Source: JAGMES01 sp023128035 (lineage in GTDB: Bacteria > Bacillota > Halanaerobiia > DY22613). From it: a stretch of 18,514 nucleotides of DNA. The position numbers were made by a program, and so were the translations under genes. Shown here in pieces: positions 8,223 to 15,411 of this stretch (positions are counted from its first letter, which is position 1; each line of letters begins with the position of its first letter). The DNA lies in NCBI GenBank assembly GCA_030627905.1, contig DAOVRZ010000114.1, positions 1-18,514 on the forward strand, given 5' to 3'. The notes under the pieces were generated by a model that did no database searches, was not told the origin of the DNA, and saw nothing but the letters and a program-made list of their open reading frames with translations.

Positions 8223-9839
8223 ATGAAAAAGATAAATTCAATAATTAGTTACATAATAAGTACGATAATAATTTTGTTAATATGGTATAAAACATTACCG
8301 GTCTTGAATGTGTTTTTTTGGGGTTTACCAATTCTCTTGCTATTTTTTGGAGTATTCATTTGTTTAATTGATAGTGTAGCCAAGAAAAAAATCAATAAAT
8401 TCGGAGTGTTATTTTTAATTGTGGGTATTATTTTCATTACAATAGTTCCATTTATCACATCATCACCTATCTTTCATTCGAGCAAATATCGAAATATTAT
8501 TGGAAGCATCGAAGAAAGTACTTTTTTAAAAGATATCAGTACTATAGATGTTAATAATATTCGTTTAGTAGACCAAAAAATGGCTATGAAGCTAGGAGAT
8601 AAAAAAATCGGAGAAGACCCAGCTTTAGGTAGTCAAGCTGAGTTAGGAGAATTTAGTATTCAAAAAGTAAATAATAGTCTATATTGGGTTGCGCCATTAT
8701 TGCATCGAAGTTTTTGGAAATGGAAAGATAACCGTGAGGGTACTAACGGGTATGTGATGGTATCTGCAAGCAATCCTCAAGATGTTAAGTTGGTACAAAA
8801 ACTTGGAGATAGTCCGATCAAAATCAAATATCAACCAAATGGATTCTTTAATGATTATTTAAAAAGACATGTTTATTTTCACGGATATGCAAATATTGGG
8901 ATGACGGATTTTACTTTTGAAATTGATGATAATGGTAAACCTTATTGGGTAATTACTTTATTTAAAAAAGAAGTTGGATATGGTGGTAATAATGCAATCG
9001 GGGTTGTCCTTGTAGATGCTCAATCAGGAAAAATTGAAAGATATGATATTGCTGATGCTCCTTCATGGGTAGATAGGATTCAACCTGAAAGATTTATTAA
9101 AACTCAATTAAATCATTGGGGTATATATGTTAAGGGATGGTTAAATTCGTTTTTATCAGAAGATAAAGTATTAAAAGTTACACCTGGAATGTCATTAGTT
9201 TATGGGGATGATAATAATTCATATTGGTACACTGGAATAACATCATCAGGGAATGATGAATCTACAGTTGGATTCGTGTTAGTAAATACAAGAACAAAAG
9301 AAACAAAGTTTTATAAGCAATCAGGTGCTACAGAACTTGCTGCAATGAGTTCTGCGGAAGGTAAAGTTCAAGAAAAAAATTATAAAGCAACTTTCCCAAT
9401 TATGTACAACATTTTAGGAGTACCTACGTATGTATGCTCTCTAAAAGACAAAGCGGGATTAATAAAGTTAGTTGCCATGGTATCTGTAGAAGATTATAGT
9501 ATATTAGGAGTTGGGGAAACCAAAAATGATGCATTGAGATCGTATCGGAATAGTCTCAAAAGCAAAGGAAATTTTATTGCAATTGATGATATAGCGAATG
9601 AAGAAAAGATTGAAGGGCAAGTTTTGAGAATTAGTGCTGATGTTAGAAATGGAGTTAGTTATTATTATTTACTTATTAGTGGTAAAGAAATTAACATATT
9701 TATTGCTACTTCGGATATATCGTTAGAATTACCATTAACCAATGTCGGGGATACAGTATTTATTAAATATAGTAAAGGGAAGTCAGTGTTTATTGATATT
9801 TCAGAGTTTGACAATAAGGATATAGAAGTGATTGATTAA
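8223..9839 (+). CDS. Membrane protein with large extracytoplasmic region, unknown function
   Basis: The 538-residue protein starts at an ATG with an AGGAGG ribosome binding site 7 nt upstream. Three hydrophobic segments occupy about residues 8-22, 28-50 and 59-80. The rest, about 450 residues, is hydrophilic, rich in beta-strand patterns and aromatic residues (for example SLYWVAPLLHRSFWKWK near 157-171), and probably lies outside the membrane. Repeated phrases such as GYVMVSASNPQ, GVVLVDAQSGK and GFVLVNTRTKE (roughly 180, 260, 345) suggest internal repeats of a PepSY-like or beta-propeller-like module, each a hydrophobic strand followed by a polar turn. The C-terminal 75 residues (from about 463, IEGQVLRISADVRNG) look like a separate small beta domain. 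I do not recognise the family. It is the last gene before the terminator at 10006. Confidence 0.75.
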   Translation: MKKINSIISYIISTIIILLIWYKTLPVLNVFFWGLPILLLFFGVFICLIDSVAKKKINKFGVLFLIVGIIFITIVPFITSSPIFHSSKYRNIIGSIEESTFLKDISTIDVNNIRLVDQKMAMKLGDKKIGEDPALGSQAELGEFSIQKVNNSLYWVAPLLHRSFWKWKDNREGTNGYVMVSASNPQDVKLVQKLGDSPIKIKYQPNGFFNDYLKRHVYFHGYANIGMTDFTFEIDDNGKPYWVITLFKKEVGYGGNNAIGVVLVDAQSGKIERYDIADAPSWVDRIQPERFIKTQLNHWGIYVKGWLNSFLSEDKVLKVTPGMSLVYGDDNNSYWYTGITSSGNDESTVGFVLVNTRTKETKFYKQSGATELAAMSSAEGKVQEKNYKATFPIMYNILGVPTYVCSLKDKAGLIKLVAMVSVEDYSILGVGETKNDALRSYRNSLKSKGNFIAIDDIANEEKIEGQVLRISADVRNGVSYYYLLISGKEINIFIATSDISLELPLTNVGDTVFIKYSKGKSVFIDISEFDNKDIEVID

Positions 9840-10005
9840 GTGAAAAGTTATTTCCAAAAGTTGTAACCTTTTATACCGATGAATATTTTGCTCCATAAAA
9901 TATGAGGACCAGTTCTAAATCATAACCTAAGGTGTTAAAATAATGTGATTGAAAAAGCCATGTATAAGAGGGGATAATTTGCGTTTTAAAAGAAATAAAC
10001 TATGA

Positions 10006-10037
10006 ATGGAGGCCGAGAGAGGTCTCCATTTTTTTTT
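10006..10037 (+). terminator. Strong rho-independent terminator
   Basis: ATGGAGGCC (10006-10014) pairs with GGTCTCCAT (10021-10029) as a 9-bp stem with one G-U pair. The loop is GAGAGA and nine T residues follow. It closes the 5842-9839 gene run and insulates the RiPP operon from upstream read-through. Confidence 0.9.
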
Positions 10038-10164
10038 CAAATAAATCAAGAAGAAATAATTTTTTTTGAATAATTTGACACAGAATAGGAAAAAATGTTG
10101 TAAATTAAAAAACTTGATCAGGTATATTGTAGAATGGCCCTGTTGTGTGAAGACTATATAAAAA

Positions 10165-10180
10165 AATGTTTCTAAACATT
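10165..10180. promoter_or_regulatory. Palindrome AATGTTT-CT-AAACATT, candidate operator
   Basis: A perfect 7-bp inverted repeat with a 2-nt centre lies 46 nt upstream of the -35 box of the RiPP promoter. The size and position suit an upstream regulator site. No regulator gene is encoded in the operon. In such AT-rich DNA a chance palindrome is possible. Confidence 0.35.
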
Positions 10181-10185
10181 AAATA

Positions 10186-10213
10186 TATAAATAAATAAGT
10201 AAATAAATAAAAA
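10186..10213. repeat. AAAT-type low-complexity tract
   Basis: Imperfect tandem copies of a 4-nt unit (ATAA/AAAT), broken once by AAGT, sit just upstream of the RiPP promoter. The tract may act as an A-rich upstream element or as curved DNA. Slippage could change its length. Confidence 0.45.
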
Positions 10214-10226
10214 TTACGTAAAATCA

Positions 10227-10255
10227 TTGACATAATAAAATTAATATGTTATAAT
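10227..10255 (+). promoter_or_regulatory. Near-perfect sigma-A promoter of the RiPP operon
   Basis: TTGACA (10227-10232) and TATAAT (10250-10255) both match consensus exactly. The spacer is 17 nt and TGT directly precedes the -10 box, which adds an extended -10. The transcript should begin near 10262, giving a leader of about 145 nt before the first gene. Confidence 0.85.
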
Positions 10256-10408
10256 AAAATGGATTTAAATGTAAAATCATAAAGTTAACAATGTATATCG
10301 TACTAACATAAGTTTGAGATGGGATATTAATTTTTACAGTGATGCATACGGAGGATTGTTTTAAAAAATATTTTAAATAAATTTTCAAAAATAAAGGAGG
10401 AAATTTAG

Positions 10409-10672
10409 ATGAAATTAACTAAAAAAGAAAAATTCAAATGGATTTTAAGAGAAGATGGTGGTTATATTTATGATTATTCTACTGGAACTGTAAAAGTATT
10501 AAACGATACTGGAAGTTTTATTATCCAAAAATGTGAGAAAAATTCTATAACAGATATTGTAAATGATCTCTTAAATACTTTTGAAATAGATGATCCTCAT
10601 CAAGCAGAAGAAGATGTTAACAGTTTTCTAAGAAACATGATTGAGGAGGGATATTTATGCCAAGAGAAATAA
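10409..10672 (+). CDS. PqqD-like RiPP recognition element (peptide chaperone)
   Basis: The protein has 87 residues, the usual size of a stand-alone PqqD-fold domain. It begins with a strand pattern (FKWILREDGGYIYDYSTGTV) and continues with NDTGSFIIQKCEKN, where a typical PqqD has an N-x-x-G/A-x-x-I block before its helices, then a helical end with a conserved-looking EEDVNSFLRNMIEEGYL. Family members bind the leader of a RiPP precursor and hand it to the radical SAM enzyme. The ATG is preceded by AAAGGAGG 7-8 nt upstream. Its end overlaps the start of the maturase gene by 16 nt, so the two are translationally coupled. The precursor at 12772 is the likely partner. Confidence 0.82.
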   Translation: MKLTKKEKFKWILREDGGYIYDYSTGTVKVLNDTGSFIIQKCEKNSITDIVNDLLNTFEIDDPHQAEEDVNSFLRNMIEEGYLCQEK

Positions 10673-11709
10673 AAAGACTATATACTTTACTTACTGATAA
10701 ATGTAATATGAAGTGTCCTCATTGTTATATTGCTGCGAATGAAAAAGATCAAAAGAACGAAAAAGAATTGAGTTTGGAAAAATATATTGAAGTAATTGAA
10801 AAGTTGCGAGAGAGAGGTCTCGAGTATGTAAAACTTACTGGTGGAGAACCATTGATTAAAAAAGATATCGCAAAAAGTATAATTGATTATTGTAACAAAA
10901 ATAATATCAATATTTCGTTAGAAACAAATGGGACTTTAATGGATGATAAAGATATTGAGTTTCTTTCTTCGATAAAAAAGATGTCACTTTCATTTAGTTT
11001 AGATTTTCCAGATGATCGGTTTGATACCTTTAGAGTTTATCCAGGAGCTTTTGAAAAAGTAGTTCAAACGATTAAACAAATTAGGGAAACAGCAAAGGGA
11101 GTTACTATAACTGTTCTAGCGACTATTTTTAAAGATAATTTCAATATTATGGATGAACTAGCCTCATATGTAATTGAAGACTTGGGAGTAGCAATTAAAA
11201 TGAATCCTTGTACAGAAGTTGGCCGTGCTAGCAGGGATAATTTTAAAAAAAAATTACTTTCTCCAAATGAGCTATTTACATTTTATGAGAAAGTTCATAC
11301 AATAGCCAATAAATATCCGAAAAAGATGACCGTAATACTCCCATTTATTTTTTATAAGAATAATTCAGAATTACATCTTTCCTGTTGTGAAGCGAAAGAA
11401 ATTATTGGTTTAATGCCAGGTGGGAACGTTTCATTATGTGGAATAGGAGTTATAAATGATCGCACGATTTGGGGAAATGTAAATGATGAAGATATCTTAA
11501 GTATTGTCGAAAATTCTAACGAACTAATTGATAAATTTAAAAATTATGAATACTCAGGTGTATGCCAAAGATGTATGTTTAAAAAGTGCTGTGCAAATGT
11601 TTGTCCTGCTTATGCATTAGAAGCATACGGCTCCTTTACGGCTTCTTATCCTGTATGTCAAATGTTGTATGATAACGGATTATTCCCAGAAGAGTATCTG
11701 GTTAGTTAG
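10657..11709 (+). CDS. Radical SAM/SPASM peptide maturase (GeoRSP-like)
   Basis: The protein has 350 residues. The radical SAM cluster motif is CNMKCPHC (C16, C20, C23) and the SAM-binding GGEP is at 62-65. The C-terminal SPASM domain is complete: C244-X11-G-X4-C261, then C303-X2-C306-X5-C312-X3-C316, and C334. That gives the ligands for two auxiliary 4Fe-4S clusters. Enzymes of this build install thioether, carbon-carbon or similar cross-links in, or epimerise, a precursor peptide. The Cys-rich core at 12772-12876 is the obvious substrate, and Cys chemistry is plausible though unproven. The GAGGAGG ribosome binding site lies inside the preceding PqqD-like gene. The closest architecture I know is the GeoRSP maturase of Geobacter. 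The assignment to that exact family is by gene order and motifs only. Confidence 0.9.
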   Translation: MPREIKRLYTLLTDKCNMKCPHCYIAANEKDQKNEKELSLEKYIEVIEKLRERGLEYVKLTGGEPLIKKDIAKSIIDYCNKNNINISLETNGTLMDDKDIEFLSSIKKMSLSFSLDFPDDRFDTFRVYPGAFEKVVQTIKQIRETAKGVTITVLATIFKDNFNIMDELASYVIEDLGVAIKMNPCTEVGRASRDNFKKKLLSPNELFTFYEKVHTIANKYPKKMTVILPFIFYKNNSELHLSCCEAKEIIGLMPGGNVSLCGIGVINDRTIWGNVNDEDILSIVENSNELIDKFKNYEYSGVCQRCMFKKCCANVCPAYALEAYGSFTASYPVCQMLYDNGLFPEEYLVS

Positions 11710-11750
11710 TTTTTAGGATCTACTTGTTTGGTTTAAAGGGGGAATAGAAT

Positions 11751-12656
11751 ATGAATCAATTATCTACTTTATATTTAAGATTTGAATCAAAAATTAAAAC
11801 TCCAAATGAAGATGCAGTAATAGATGGAATCAATCAAGCTTGCCACTTAGGGTGCCAAGAAATTCGAATCACTGGAGACCCAATCAATGATGAAAACATA
11901 TTCTTTAAAGTATTAGAAATTATAAAAAATAAAAAACTAAAAATTTCTTTTGATTTGAGTCAAGATTATATCACCAATGAACTTATTCAAGAGTTAAATA
12001 GCATGAACAATATTTACAATTTCGCAATAAATATTACTGGAGATTTAGCAGTTAGGAAAAGTATTTGCTATGAAGGACTTATTGCCAATATTTTTCTAGA
12101 TTCAACAAATATATATAAAGCAGAAGAATCAATAAAGTCACTGTTAGATAAATATAAATTTTTACGGGTTAAAATCATTACTTCCATAAGGAGCTTAGGT
12201 TCTATTGATGTGTACCTTGATTTAGTTAATACATTACAGACGATGCATAAAATTTATAAAGACCGTTTATACGCTATGATCCCATGGTGTTTATTGGATT
12301 TATCTACTCTTACATTAGGCAGGACAGTGTGTCAATATCAAAGGGCAGTCGGTGTTTTTTTAGATGGTGCTGTTACTGTTTGTGGTGTATCAAGAAATAT
12401 TAAAGAACCTACGAATTCATTAGTTGATTTGAGTTTAAAAGAAATACTTGAAAAAGATCCATTTCTATGTCAGTTGAGGGAGACTACTCCTGAGACAATA
12501 ACTGGTGTTTGTCAAAGTTGTGTTTTTAAAAATTATTGTGCGAATCTGTGTCCTGCAAATGTTTATAATGAAACTGGACATTTCAATAATTCATATACTA
12601 TTTGTCAAATATTGTATGACAATGGTCGCTTTCCAGTAAATTGTTTAATCGAATAA
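11751..12656 (+). CDS. SPASM-domain protein lacking the radical SAM cluster motif
   Basis: The 301-residue paralogue of the preceding maturase starts at an ATG with an AAAGGGGGAA ribosome binding site. The N-terminal half keeps the barrel pattern (INQACHLGCQEIRITGDPI aligns with the maturase's first helix and GGEP strand), but the CX3CX2C motif is absent and GGEP has become TGDP, so it cannot perform radical SAM chemistry. The SPASM part is fully conserved: C194-X11-G-X4-C211, C254-X2-C257-X5-C263-X3-C267 and C285, then a QILYDNGRFP ending shared with the maturase. It should still hold two Fe-S clusters. GeoRSP loci carry such a 'SPASM domain protein' as a third component. A role as electron relay or as structural partner of the maturase is inferred. 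Confidence 0.85.
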   Translation: MNQLSTLYLRFESKIKTPNEDAVIDGINQACHLGCQEIRITGDPINDENIFFKVLEIIKNKKLKISFDLSQDYITNELIQELNSMNNIYNFAINITGDLAVRKSICYEGLIANIFLDSTNIYKAEESIKSLLDKYKFLRVKIITSIRSLGSIDVYLDLVNTLQTMHKIYKDRLYAMIPWCLLDLSTLTLGRTVCQYQRAVGVFLDGAVTVCGVSRNIKEPTNSLVDLSLKEILEKDPFLCQLRETTPETITGVCQSCVFKNYCANLCPANVYNETGHFNNSYTICQILYDNGRFPVNCLIE

Positions 12657-12706
12657 GTGTAGTATTTTAAATTCTATTTGTACCAAGGTAAAACTGATTA
12701 TTCTTT

Positions 12707-12910
12707 GGGCATAGGGGTTTATAAAAAATGTTTAATAAATTTAAATATTACTTAGGAAAGGGGGTGTATTTATGAAAAAAGCATATCAAGTACCTCAAGT
12801 TAAAGATTTAGAGGTTGTTGCAAGATCTTGTGGTTCAGGTGGTTGTTGCTCTGGTAGTCCTGAACAGCTTAAATAGATTCTAATTTATTAGGTTTTTAAC
12901 CCCTATGCTC
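12707..12910. repeat. 13-bp inverted repeat enclosing the precursor gene
   Basis: GGGCATAGGGGTT (12707-12719) pairs with AACCCCTATGCTC (12898-12910) over 13 bp with one G-U pair. The 178 nt between the arms hold the precursor's ribosome binding site and the whole coding frame. The right arm is followed by TTTTTT. In RNA this is a terminator-like stem whose loop is the precursor gene. A small local stem, GGTT-TTT-AACC (12891-12901), could compete with the right arm. This may set the end, the stability or the abundance of the precursor transcript. Confidence 0.6.
12772..12876 (+). CDS. RiPP precursor peptide, 34 residues, Cys-rich core
   Basis: The ATG has a strong AAGGGGGTG ribosome binding site about 7 nt upstream. 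The leader-like part MKKAYQVPQVKDLEVVAR is charged and carries the Y-x-x-P-x-V-x-x-L-E pattern (Y5, P8, V10, L13) seen in leaders bound by PqqD-type recognition domains. The core-like part SCGSGGCCSGSPEQLK has C20, C25 and C26 among Gly and Ser, with no aromatic residue. The frame is too small for most gene finders. Its position between the two SPASM proteins and the export genes, the ribosome binding site and the leader/core split make it the substrate of the operon. The product's chemistry is unknown: thioether links from the cysteines are possible. No second precursor copy is seen. Confidence 0.85.
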   Translation: MKKAYQVPQVKDLEVVARSCGSGGCCSGSPEQLK

Positions 12911-12950
12911 TTTTTTATTTATAAAATTATAATATTTATAAAGGGAGGGT

Positions 12951-13895
12951 GTGAATTTATTGAAAAAATTGGCATTTCAAACCGTTGATTTAGTAAAAAC
13001 CTACAAAAATAACGGCACAATGATTTATGCGAATAATGGAATAAGTTTAGAAATACCCAAAGGAACTATTTTTGGTATTTTTGGTCCCAATGGTGCAGGA
13101 AAAACTACATTAATCAAACAATTAATGGGATTGATCTGTCCTACTAAAGGTTCTATTTTTCTTTTAGGAATAGATATCGTTAAAAATCCTAACTTGATTC
13201 CTCATTATGTAGGTTATTGTGGTCAAAATTTATATCATCTTTGGCGTTTAACTGCGCTTGAACTGTTAGTTATGACAGGTAGATTAAGAGGAATGAAAAA
13301 AGATCAAGCATATGGACAAGCTCAGAGTTTAATGTCAATGGTGGGTTTTGAAAAAAAAATGAATCGAGTTATAAGAGATTTTAGTGGTGGTGAGTTGAGG
13401 ATAGTAAGTGTTTTTTCAGCTCTTATGGGTAAAAGTCCAATTATTATTTTGGACGAACCGACATCAGGTTTAGATCCAGTAGCCAGACAAAATGTGTGGC
13501 AAGCATTATTTCATTATCAAGCTGAGGTTGATGCAACGATAATTTTGGTGACACATAATGTGCTTGAAGCTGAGAAAGTGGTTGATAATATTGCTATTAT
13601 TGATGAGGGAAATATAATAGCTCAGGGCAAGCCGACTGAATTAAAAAATGAATTAAAGAAAGAAGTAAGTATTGAGATTGAAATAAAACCCTTAACAAAT
13701 ATTGATTTTGGAATGTCAGATTTGGAGAAGGTTAGAGAAAGGGTTTATTGTTATAAAGGTGATTTAGAAAATAGAGAAGTAATTATCAATCAAGTTATTG
13801 AAAAAATAGGAATGGAAAACATTGAAGATTTAAGAATTTCACCTCTTACTTTAGAAGATTATTATGTTCAAAAGGTGGGGAAAAAATGGAAGTAA
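12951..13895 (+). CDS. ABC transporter ATP-binding protein of the RiPP operon
   Basis: The 314-residue nucleotide-binding protein is of the ABC-2/CcmA type. Motifs: Walker A GPNGAGKTT (45-53), Q-loop CGQNLYHLW, signature FSGGELR, Walker B IIILDEPTSGLD and H-loop THN. About 80 extra residues follow, ending in the SPLTLEDYYVQKVG tail common in this group. It should power the permease encoded next, whose gene overlaps by 10 nt. The start is uncertain: GTG 12951 lies only 2 nt from the GGGAGGG ribosome binding site, while the in-frame TTG 12960 is 10-11 nt away. The likely role is export of, or self-protection from, the modified peptide. Confidence 0.88.
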   Translation: MNLLKKLAFQTVDLVKTYKNNGTMIYANNGISLEIPKGTIFGIFGPNGAGKTTLIKQLMGLICPTKGSIFLLGIDIVKNPNLIPHYVGYCGQNLYHLWRLTALELLVMTGRLRGMKKDQAYGQAQSLMSMVGFEKKMNRVIRDFSGGELRIVSVFSALMGKSPIIILDEPTSGLDPVARQNVWQALFHYQAEVDATIILVTHNVLEAEKVVDNIAIIDEGNIIAQGKPTELKNELKKEVSIEIEIKPLTNIDFGMSDLEKVRERVYCYKGDLENREVIINQVIEKIGMENIEDLRISPLTLEDYYVQKVGKKWK

Positions 13896-14671
13896 AACAA
13901 AACCTTAATATACATAATGCAAAATATACAGATTTATTTCAGAAAGTAACCAGTTTTTGGATTCTTTTGAAAAGTAACCTGTTGGAATTTAGATTATATT
14001 GGGTTTGGTACTTTTTTATGATGTCTTTTAATGGAGCAATGTTTGTGATTTTATTATGGCTTTTAGGAGGTAAGGAAGGAGCGCTATATGCAATTACTGG
14101 TAGTATGACTATGACTCTTACTACAGCAGCAGCCTTATCTTTAGGACAAGAAATAGGAGGATTAAAAGATCAAAATGCTTTTGAGTTTTACGCGACTCTT
14201 CCAATTTCAAAATTATCTTTTATTTTTGCATTATCTTCTAGATCTTTAATTTTTGCGTTGCCTTCGTTACTTATTTCAATGCTCTTTGGGGTTTTTTTAT
14301 TTAATTTTGAAATTACTGTACATCCCATTTTAATTTTAATAATAATTTTAGGAGGTTCTAGTTTAATCGGAGTAGGCGCTCTAATAGGATTTTATTCGAA
14401 AAATGGACGAGTCGCTGGAATTGCCACACAAGTAGTTCAACCTCTTATTACTTTTTTAGCTCCAGTTTTTGTTCCCTATAAAGCATTACCTTTATTACTT
14501 CAAAAAACTTCAGTAATATTTCCGACTACATATATTGCCAGGACTCTTCGCGCGGCTTTGGGAGGGCAAGTTGGCCCATTAGTATATCGGGATTTATTAA
14601 TTTTAACAATATGGGTTATAGTTTCTTTTATTTTAATTTTCCCAAAATTACATTGGCGAATGAAAAACTAA
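13886..14671 (+). CDS. ABC-2 type permease of the RiPP operon
   Basis: The 261-residue protein has about six hydrophobic segments (near 38-60, 65-90, 110-132, 140-165, 180-200 and 235-255), as in ABC-2 exporters. The first 35 residues are hydrophilic and cytosolic. The segment GGLKDQNAFEFYATLPISK between the second and third helices is the amphipathic coupling region seen in this family. The gene overlaps the ATPase gene by 10 nt and is followed after 51 nt by the protease gene. Two copies with two ATPases would form the transporter. The substrate is inferred to be the mature peptide. Confidence 0.85.
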   Translation: MEVKQNLNIHNAKYTDLFQKVTSFWILLKSNLLEFRLYWVWYFFMMSFNGAMFVILLWLLGGKEGALYAITGSMTMTLTTAAALSLGQEIGGLKDQNAFEFYATLPISKLSFIFALSSRSLIFALPSLLISMLFGVFLFNFEITVHPILILIIILGGSSLIGVGALIGFYSKNGRVAGIATQVVQPLITFLAPVFVPYKALPLLLQKTSVIFPTTYIARTLRAALGGQVGPLVYRDLLILTIWVIVSFILIFPKLHWRMKN

Positions 14672-14722
14672 GGTTTTTTTAAAATTTACCTAAACTAAAA
14701 TTGGGAAAGAAGGTAAGATAGA

Positions 14723-15229
14723 ATGGGCCAATTACAGAAAGTACCATTAATTCAATGCAATTATGTTAAACCCTCAGCAAATGAGATCATGTCTTTTGTA
14801 AATGTAATAAAAGATTTATCTCTAAAGCAAATAATAAATAAATGTATTTCTAACCAAAATAAATGGGGAAAAATGGTTATAGATTTTTTGGAGGAAAAGG
14901 TCAAATCCGCTGGAGAATGTTTTTGTAAATCGGTTACCTTATGTTCTTTATTAAGAACTCTTGGATATTCTGAAAAAGTTTGTTTTGTGATAATCGCATG
15001 CCACAATAATGAAAATTTTGGAAACGCTACACATGCAACATTATTATTGAAAGAAAATGAAGAATGGTATATTATAGATACTACAAAAGATAGTATAGAT
15101 GAAGCAATGCAAAAAATTCCTTCTCTTCTTTACTTTACAAAGCATAATAGAGTTATTTGTCTTTTTAATGAGACGCATGGGTTTATCGCTGAAGGAGATG
15201 GAATAATATCAAATATTCCAATATTATAA
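14723..15229 (+). CDS. Transglutaminase-fold cysteine protease, lasso B2-like leader peptidase candidate
   Basis: The protein has 168 residues. The transglutaminase-core triad is in place: C66 in GECFCKSVTLCSLLRTLGY (matching G-x-C ... L-L-R-x-L-G, with R78 twelve residues on), H104 in THATLLL and D119 in WYIIDTT. Proteins of this size and pattern include the B2 proteases that cut the leader from lasso-peptide precursors. Here there is no lasso cyclase, so the natural reading is leader removal from the radical-SAM-modified peptide. The start ATG has AAGAAGGTAAG about 8 nt upstream. It is the last gene of the operon, before a shared terminator. A membership in general transglutaminase-like enzymes of other function is possible. 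Confidence 0.75.
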   Translation: MGQLQKVPLIQCNYVKPSANEIMSFVNVIKDLSLKQIINKCISNQNKWGKMVIDFLEEKVKSAGECFCKSVTLCSLLRTLGYSEKVCFVIIACHNNENFGNATHATLLLKENEEWYIIDTTKDSIDEAMQKIPSLLYFTKHNRVICLFNETHGFIAEGDGIISNIPIL

Positions 15230-15411
15230 AAAGCATAATGTGTCTTTTTGGTGCTATCATTGGCGATTTTATAATTTTTCAAAGGGAATTTACATAGGTT
15301 ATTAGGTGTTGAACCAAAGATTTTATTATGGAAAAGTATTACTAAATAAAACTTAAAAAGAATTGGTACAAAGGAAGTTGATCCTTAATAACCAGCATTT
15401 GTGTTCAAAAT

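Larger units (their letters stand above)
9840..10408. other. Regulatory intergenic region upstream of the RiPP operon
   Basis: This 569-nt stretch has no gene. It holds a strong terminator (10006-10037), a weak promoter-like pair (TTGACA 10075-10080 with TGTAAA 10099-10104, 18-nt spacer), a palindrome (10165-10180), an AAAT-type low-complexity tract (about 10186-10213), a near-consensus promoter (10227-10255) and a leader of roughly 145 nt. A 12-codon frame (10343 onward) in the leader has no ribosome binding site and is not called. Confidence 0.7.

Noticed and set aside
10075..10104. TTGACA at 10075 as a second RiPP promoter
   Set aside because: The paired -10 (TGTAAA at 18 nt) is weak and the consensus promoter at 10227 explains expression. 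It is mentioned only as a possibility.
10343..10381. Twelve-codon frame in the leader of the RiPP operon as a regulatory leader peptide
   Set aside because: It has no ribosome binding site and no run of a single amino acid or stem structure that would support attenuation.
11841..11855. CxxxC (C31-x3-C35) in the SPASM-only protein as a possible radical SAM cluster motif
   Set aside because: It lies in the first helix, aligned with RERGLEY of the maturase and not with CNMKCPHC, and has no third cysteine at the right spacing.
12772..12876. Precursor as a lasso peptide
   Set aside because: No lasso cyclase is encoded and the core lacks an Asp or Glu at ring position 7-9. Radical SAM maturation fits better.
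12905..12933. TATAAT at 12928-12933 as an internal promoter for the ABC genes
   Set aside because: No acceptable -35 lies 16-18 nt upstream, and transcription would start at the ribosome binding site.
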